Below, one piece after another: positions 61,520 through 64,000 of a DNA stretch of 64,000 nucleotides (position 1 is its first letter; every line of letters starts with the position of its first letter). The notes below the pieces were generated by a model, which was not told the DNA's origin, ran no database searches, and saw only the letters and a program-made list of their open reading frames with translations. The stretch comes from Bacteroides cellulosilyticus (lineage in GTDB: Bacteria > Bacteroidota > Bacteroidia > Bacteroidales > Bacteroidaceae): the NCBI RefSeq assembly GCF_020091405.1, contig NZ_CP081903.1, positions 6,262,501-6,326,500 of the forward strand, written 5' to 3'. Position numbers and translations under genes: made by a program.

Positions 61520-62302
61520 CTATCTTACAGCATCTTCCTCTTCTGCCGGCTCCTCGCCCACCCTAAGCACTTTATGGTCCACCCACCGCACCGGTTCTTT
61601 CAGCGGTGTAGGTTTGGTGCAGCACTGCGAACTGACGGCCAGGCGATAGGTTCCATCGGGCAAATCTTTGGGCAGACGGAAGAAAAGGCGCGAACGGGTG
61701 TTCATACTCCCCAGCTCTGCGGCAGGGAAATGGTGTATCACTTCTTCAGTTTCCGCATCCAGCAGTTCCACTCCGCGCAGGGGCGAATCACCGTTCATCA
61801 GCAGCAGGCGTCCTTTGAGAAAGACGTAACCTCCGGGAGTGAGGCGTTCATTGTGCGTGCCGCTCTCCATATCGCGTATATCGAAGATGAAGGGGCCTTG
61901 TTGAAGGGAGTTTTCTACGTGGAAGAGAGGGTCTTCGAATACTTTTTTCAGTTCGGTGCTCAAGGCGTAAGAGAGCGATGCCTGGTTCTGTGCGCGGGCG
62001 GCAGGGTTGATACGGTTGAAATTCCACATACCACGCACGACGGGGGTGAGCCGTCCCATAGGCGTGTTCAAGGCATAGCCGTCTACAAGCGCGTCGCGGG
62101 CAACGGACATGAGTTGGTTTACAATCAGTTCGGTGTCGGCGGCACGGTAGATGCCCCGGCTGCGCTCTTCGAGGATAAGTGCCAGGTCGTGCACATCGAG
62201 TGTGCCCCGCAGCACGACGCGGGGATGGAGGTCGTCACTTTCTTTCAGGTTGTAGTGCTGGAGGCGGACGCCCCATTCTACACGTTTCTTGTATTTAGCC
62301 AT
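61520..62302 (-). CDS. HU-like DNA-binding protein with C-terminal Ig-like domain (DUF4469 type)
   Basis: A 260-residue cytoplasmic protein without signal peptide. Residues about 1-125 resemble the HU/IHF-like domain of Bacteroidetes (MAKYKKRVEWGVRLQHYNL, LALILEERSRGIYRAADTEL, LVDGYALNTPMGRLTPVVRG). Residues about 130-240 form an Ig-like domain (GGYVFLKGRLLLMNGDSPLRGVEL, SRLFFRLPKDLPDGTYRLAVSSQ) as in DUF4469 proteins. Probably a nucleoid-associated protein. Base composition is GC-richer than its neighbours. The 22-bp palindromic array at 62406-62559 lies 104 bp upstream. Confidence 0.8.
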   Translation of the reverse strand: MAKYKKRVEWGVRLQHYNLKESDDLHPRVVLRGTLDVHDLALILEERSRGIYRAADTELIVNQLMSVARDALVDGYALNTPMGRLTPVVRGMWNFNRINPAARAQNQASLSYALSTELKKVFEDPLFHVENSLQQGPFIFDIRDMESGTHNERLTPGGYVFLKGRLLLMNGDSPLRGVELLDAETEEVIHHFPAAELGSMNTRSRLFFRLPKDLPDGTYRLAVSSQCCTKPTPLKEPVRWVDHKVLRVGEEPAEEEDAVR

Positions 62303-62405
62303 AATGATGGAAAAGTTTTATTCAGAGAGGTAAAGGTAGGCAATGCGTGTGAGAGTATGATGGTAGTGGCGGTTAAAGTGTGTGAAAGGGTAAGGATGAA
62401 GTTCA

Positions 62406-62559
62406 TATACGCTCCGATATAGTGTTTTATACCGAAGCGTATATTAAATTATACCGCACGGTATATTTATTTATATCACTCGGTATAAACAGATATACCG
62501 CACGGTATAATTAGATATACCGAATGATATAATTCAATATATCGGATGATATGTATACT
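62406..62559. repeat. Seven-unit tandem palindromic array, 22-bp period (array 3)
   Basis: Units start at 62406, 62428, 62450, 62472, 62494, 62516 and 62538, exactly 22 bp apart. The best units (62450, 62494) contain the palindrome TATACCG-CA-CGGTATA; the others are degenerate versions. The unit palindromes are separated by 6-bp AT-rich linkers. Confidence 0.88.
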
Positions 62560-62602
62560 TCATCCTTAGGCTGTAGGAAGGTATAACAACAGGAGGAAGG
62601 GA

Positions 62603-62691
62603 GGAATGAAGAATGAGGAACGAAGAATTACCTTGCGGCATGCTTGCATAGCGCAGCCAAATTCTTCATTCTTCATTCTTAGTTCTTCATT
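62603..62691. repeat. Imperfect inverted repeat of GAAGAAT words
   Basis: GAATGAAGAATGAGGAACG-type sequence at about 62603-62629 is mirrored by AATTCTTCATTCTTCATTC-type sequence at about 62659-62691, with a GC-richer loop of about 30 bp. It lies 7 bp past the ccsA stop and could form the 3' end of that transcript, with imperfect pairing. Confidence 0.55.
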
Positions 62692-62697
62692 AAATTA

Positions 62698-64000
62698 TCA
62701 TTTCCCAAAACGCGCCCGCCTATACCCAGCATAAATCATCAGCGCAAAAGCGCAGGCATACGTAATGAAGACGGCAGTCAGTCCCGGCGGTGTATCACCT
62801 CCGCCATACGAATGAAGACCGGACAGATAGTAGTTCACACCGAAGTAAGTCATCAGTACCGAAGCAAGTCCCAGTACGGACATGACGCTGAATGCATAAT
62901 CCGAACGGAGAACGGGAAGAAAGCGTGCATGCAGGATAAAAGCATAAACTACCATCGTAATCAATGCCCAAGTCTCTTTAGGATCCCAGCCCCAATAACG
63001 TCCCCACGACTCATTTGCCCAAACAGCACCAAGGAAGATGCCCGCCGTCAGCAGATAAAGCCCTATATGCAGGGACATTTCATTGATGATGCGGAGTTCA
63101 CGGATATGGGGCTGCAACAAGGCTACTTTCGACGGATTGCCGGCACTCATGAATGCAAGGGTAAGCAGACCGAGCAGGAAACTGATACCGAAGAAGCCAT
63201 AACTTGCCGTAATTACAGCCACATGTATCATCAGCCAATACGACTTCAACACCGGAACCAGGGGAGTGATTTCGGGGTCCATGAAGTTCAGGTTGGCAAC
63301 AAACAGGATGATACCTGCGAAGAAAGCCGCCAAAGCCAACGTCATGGAGGAACGCTTGATAAACAAAAGTCCCGCCAACGCTGTAGCCCAGGCCACATAT
63401 ATCATGGACTCATAAGCATTGGCCCAGGGGGCACGCCCGGATATGTACCAACGGATACCGATTCCGGAAGTATGCAACAAGAAGATCAGTACGACCAACG
63501 CCACCAAGGGAATGATAACGGTTTTCAGCAGACGGCGTCCGGGCTTCAGCAACCGCCCTACCACGAATATCAACAATAACAGTCCGACCGCCATATACCC
63601 CATAGCCGACCAGAAGAACAAACGTGCTTTATTATAAAACAATTCCCACGACACTTGCTTCTCCGTCAGCAAAGGTGTGGCGCTCTGCTTCTGTTGATAC
63701 ACGTTCATCATGGAAAGCACCTCTCCCGCGCTCTCCCATGTACCGGTACGCAAGGCATCAAAAGCTTCTCCCAGATACCACGGCATGATTTTCGATACGA
63801 ACAGAGAGTCTTTCCCGGAATACACACTCAGATCATCTCCCGGAGAATACCATTTGCCACTCGTATCTCCCGGCAACGGGAACAGTGCAAACATCTTTCC
63901 TTGTTGCAGGGAATACAGGATATTAATCTTTTCGTCCAGCTTCAACAGGTCTTTTTCAAGCCGCGAACGTTCGGCTGCCGGACGGGAATATGCCTTGTCT
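62698..64000 (-). CDS. ccsA: Cytochrome c biogenesis protein CcsA/CcsBA (partial, N-terminus outside window)
   Basis: The frame is open to the window edge (…AYSRPAAERSRLEKDLLKLDEKIN), so any start inside the window is artificial. About 434 residues are visible: a periplasmic region, then about eight membrane segments with the haem-handling motif WGRYWGWDPKETWAL and conserved His in MIHVAVITASYG and HIGLYLLT. In Bacteroides CcsA is often the C-terminal part of a CcsB-CcsA fusion for haem ligation to cytochrome c at the inner membrane; the extra periplasmic part seen here fits that. Confidence 0.9.
   Translation of the reverse strand, partial: DKAYSRPAAERSRLEKDLLKLDEKINILYSLQQGKMFALFPLPGDTSGKWYSPGDDLSVYSGKDSLFVSKIMPWYLGEAFDALRTGTWESAGEVLSMMNVYQQKQSATPLLTEKQVSWELFYNKARLFFWSAMGYMAVGLLLLIFVVGRLLKPGRRLLKTVIIPLVALVVLIFLLHTSGIGIRWYISGRAPWANAYESMIYVAWATALAGLLFIKRSSMTLALAAFFAGIILFVANLNFMDPEITPLVPVLKSYWLMIHVAVITASYGFFGISFLLGLLTLAFMSAGNPSKVALLQPHIRELRIINEMSLHIGLYLLTAGIFLGAVWANESWGRYWGWDPKETWALITMVVYAFILHARFLPVLRSDYAFSVMSVLGLASVLMTYFGVNYYLSGLHSYGGGDTPPGLTAVFITYACAFALMIYAGYRRARFGK

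Larger units (their letters stand above)
62303..62697. other. 395-bp intergenic region between ccsA and the HU-like gene
   Basis: No gene. It contains the seven-unit palindromic array (62406-62559) and, nearer ccsA, an imperfect inverted repeat of GAAGAAT words (about 62603-62629 with 62659-62691). The stretch next to the HU-like start should hold its promoter, but no clear -7 box was recognised. Confidence 0.7.

Noticed and set aside
61433..62422. 329-codon open frame on the + strand opposite the HU-like gene
   Set aside because: A GC-rich gene on the minus strand with recognisable HU and Ig-like domains explains the open frame; the antisense product shows no domain.
62406..62559. CRISPR array
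   Set aside because: Units abut each other with only 6-bp linkers, have no spacers, are degenerate, and no cas gene is present.

Overview
The window reads as a chromosomal segment of a gut Bacteroides. The evidence is SusC/SusD pairs, a hybrid two-component system (HTCS) regulator, Bacteroides -7 promoter boxes (TAnnTTTG), lipoproteins with acidic residues just after the lipobox Cys, and families such as DUF4251. The species cannot be fixed from the sequence alone; a B. cellulosilyticus/intestinalis-type genome is a guess.

Layout. 1-14 kb is mostly core or housekeeping: the end of creD with its HTH and membrane-protein partners, a DUF3795 protein, KDG kinase, NhaC, DUF4251, an orphan LuxR regulator, mnmA, metY, an S41-type lipoprotein that seems to lack its serine nucleophile, an esterase, a CNNM/CBS protein and an NlpE-like lipoprotein. 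14-61.4 kb is one large polysaccharide utilization locus (PUL). It holds two GH2 enzymes, three beta-helix lyase-like proteins, two copies of a jelly-roll lyase-like domain (one free-standing, one fused), two alginate-lyase-superfamily proteins, a PL8 lyase, one GH88 and two GH105 unsaturated uronyl hydrolases, a GH95-like enzyme, two complete SusC/SusD operons and one HTCS. No sulfatase is seen, so the likely substrate is an unsulfated, uronate-rich glycan; kdgK at 2-3 kb could serve its end product. 61.5-64 kb returns to core genes (HU-like protein, CcsA).

Central observation. The two paralogous SusC/D operons converge (18344 to 29577 on +, 43446 to 29850 on -). Their 5' ends are a perfect 154-bp inverted repeat (18234-18387 and 43403-43556) covering leader, start codon and the first 14 codons of susC. 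Identity stops abruptly on both sides. A tyrosine recombinase gene sits directly outside the left repeat. Recombination would invert about 25 kb and exchange which whole uptake operon occupies each slot, keeping the reading frame.

Regulation. Six promoters of the PUL, all on the minus strand, share one architecture: two 10-bp half-sites repeated at exactly 21 bp, then 30 nt to a -7-like box. They lie before the GH105-HTCS operon, the GH95-like gene, susC2, two beta-helix lyase genes and the outlying GH2. The one before susC2 lies just outside the right inverted repeat; nothing similar is found outside the left repeat. The inferred model is a right-hand ON slot under HTCS control and a left-hand OFF or differently controlled slot beside the recombinase, with inversion as the switch. 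Both operons also carry an intrinsic terminator at the same place, after the fourth gene.

Three intergenic regions also hold tandem arrays with the same 22-bp period but unrelated unit sequences; I do not recognise these.
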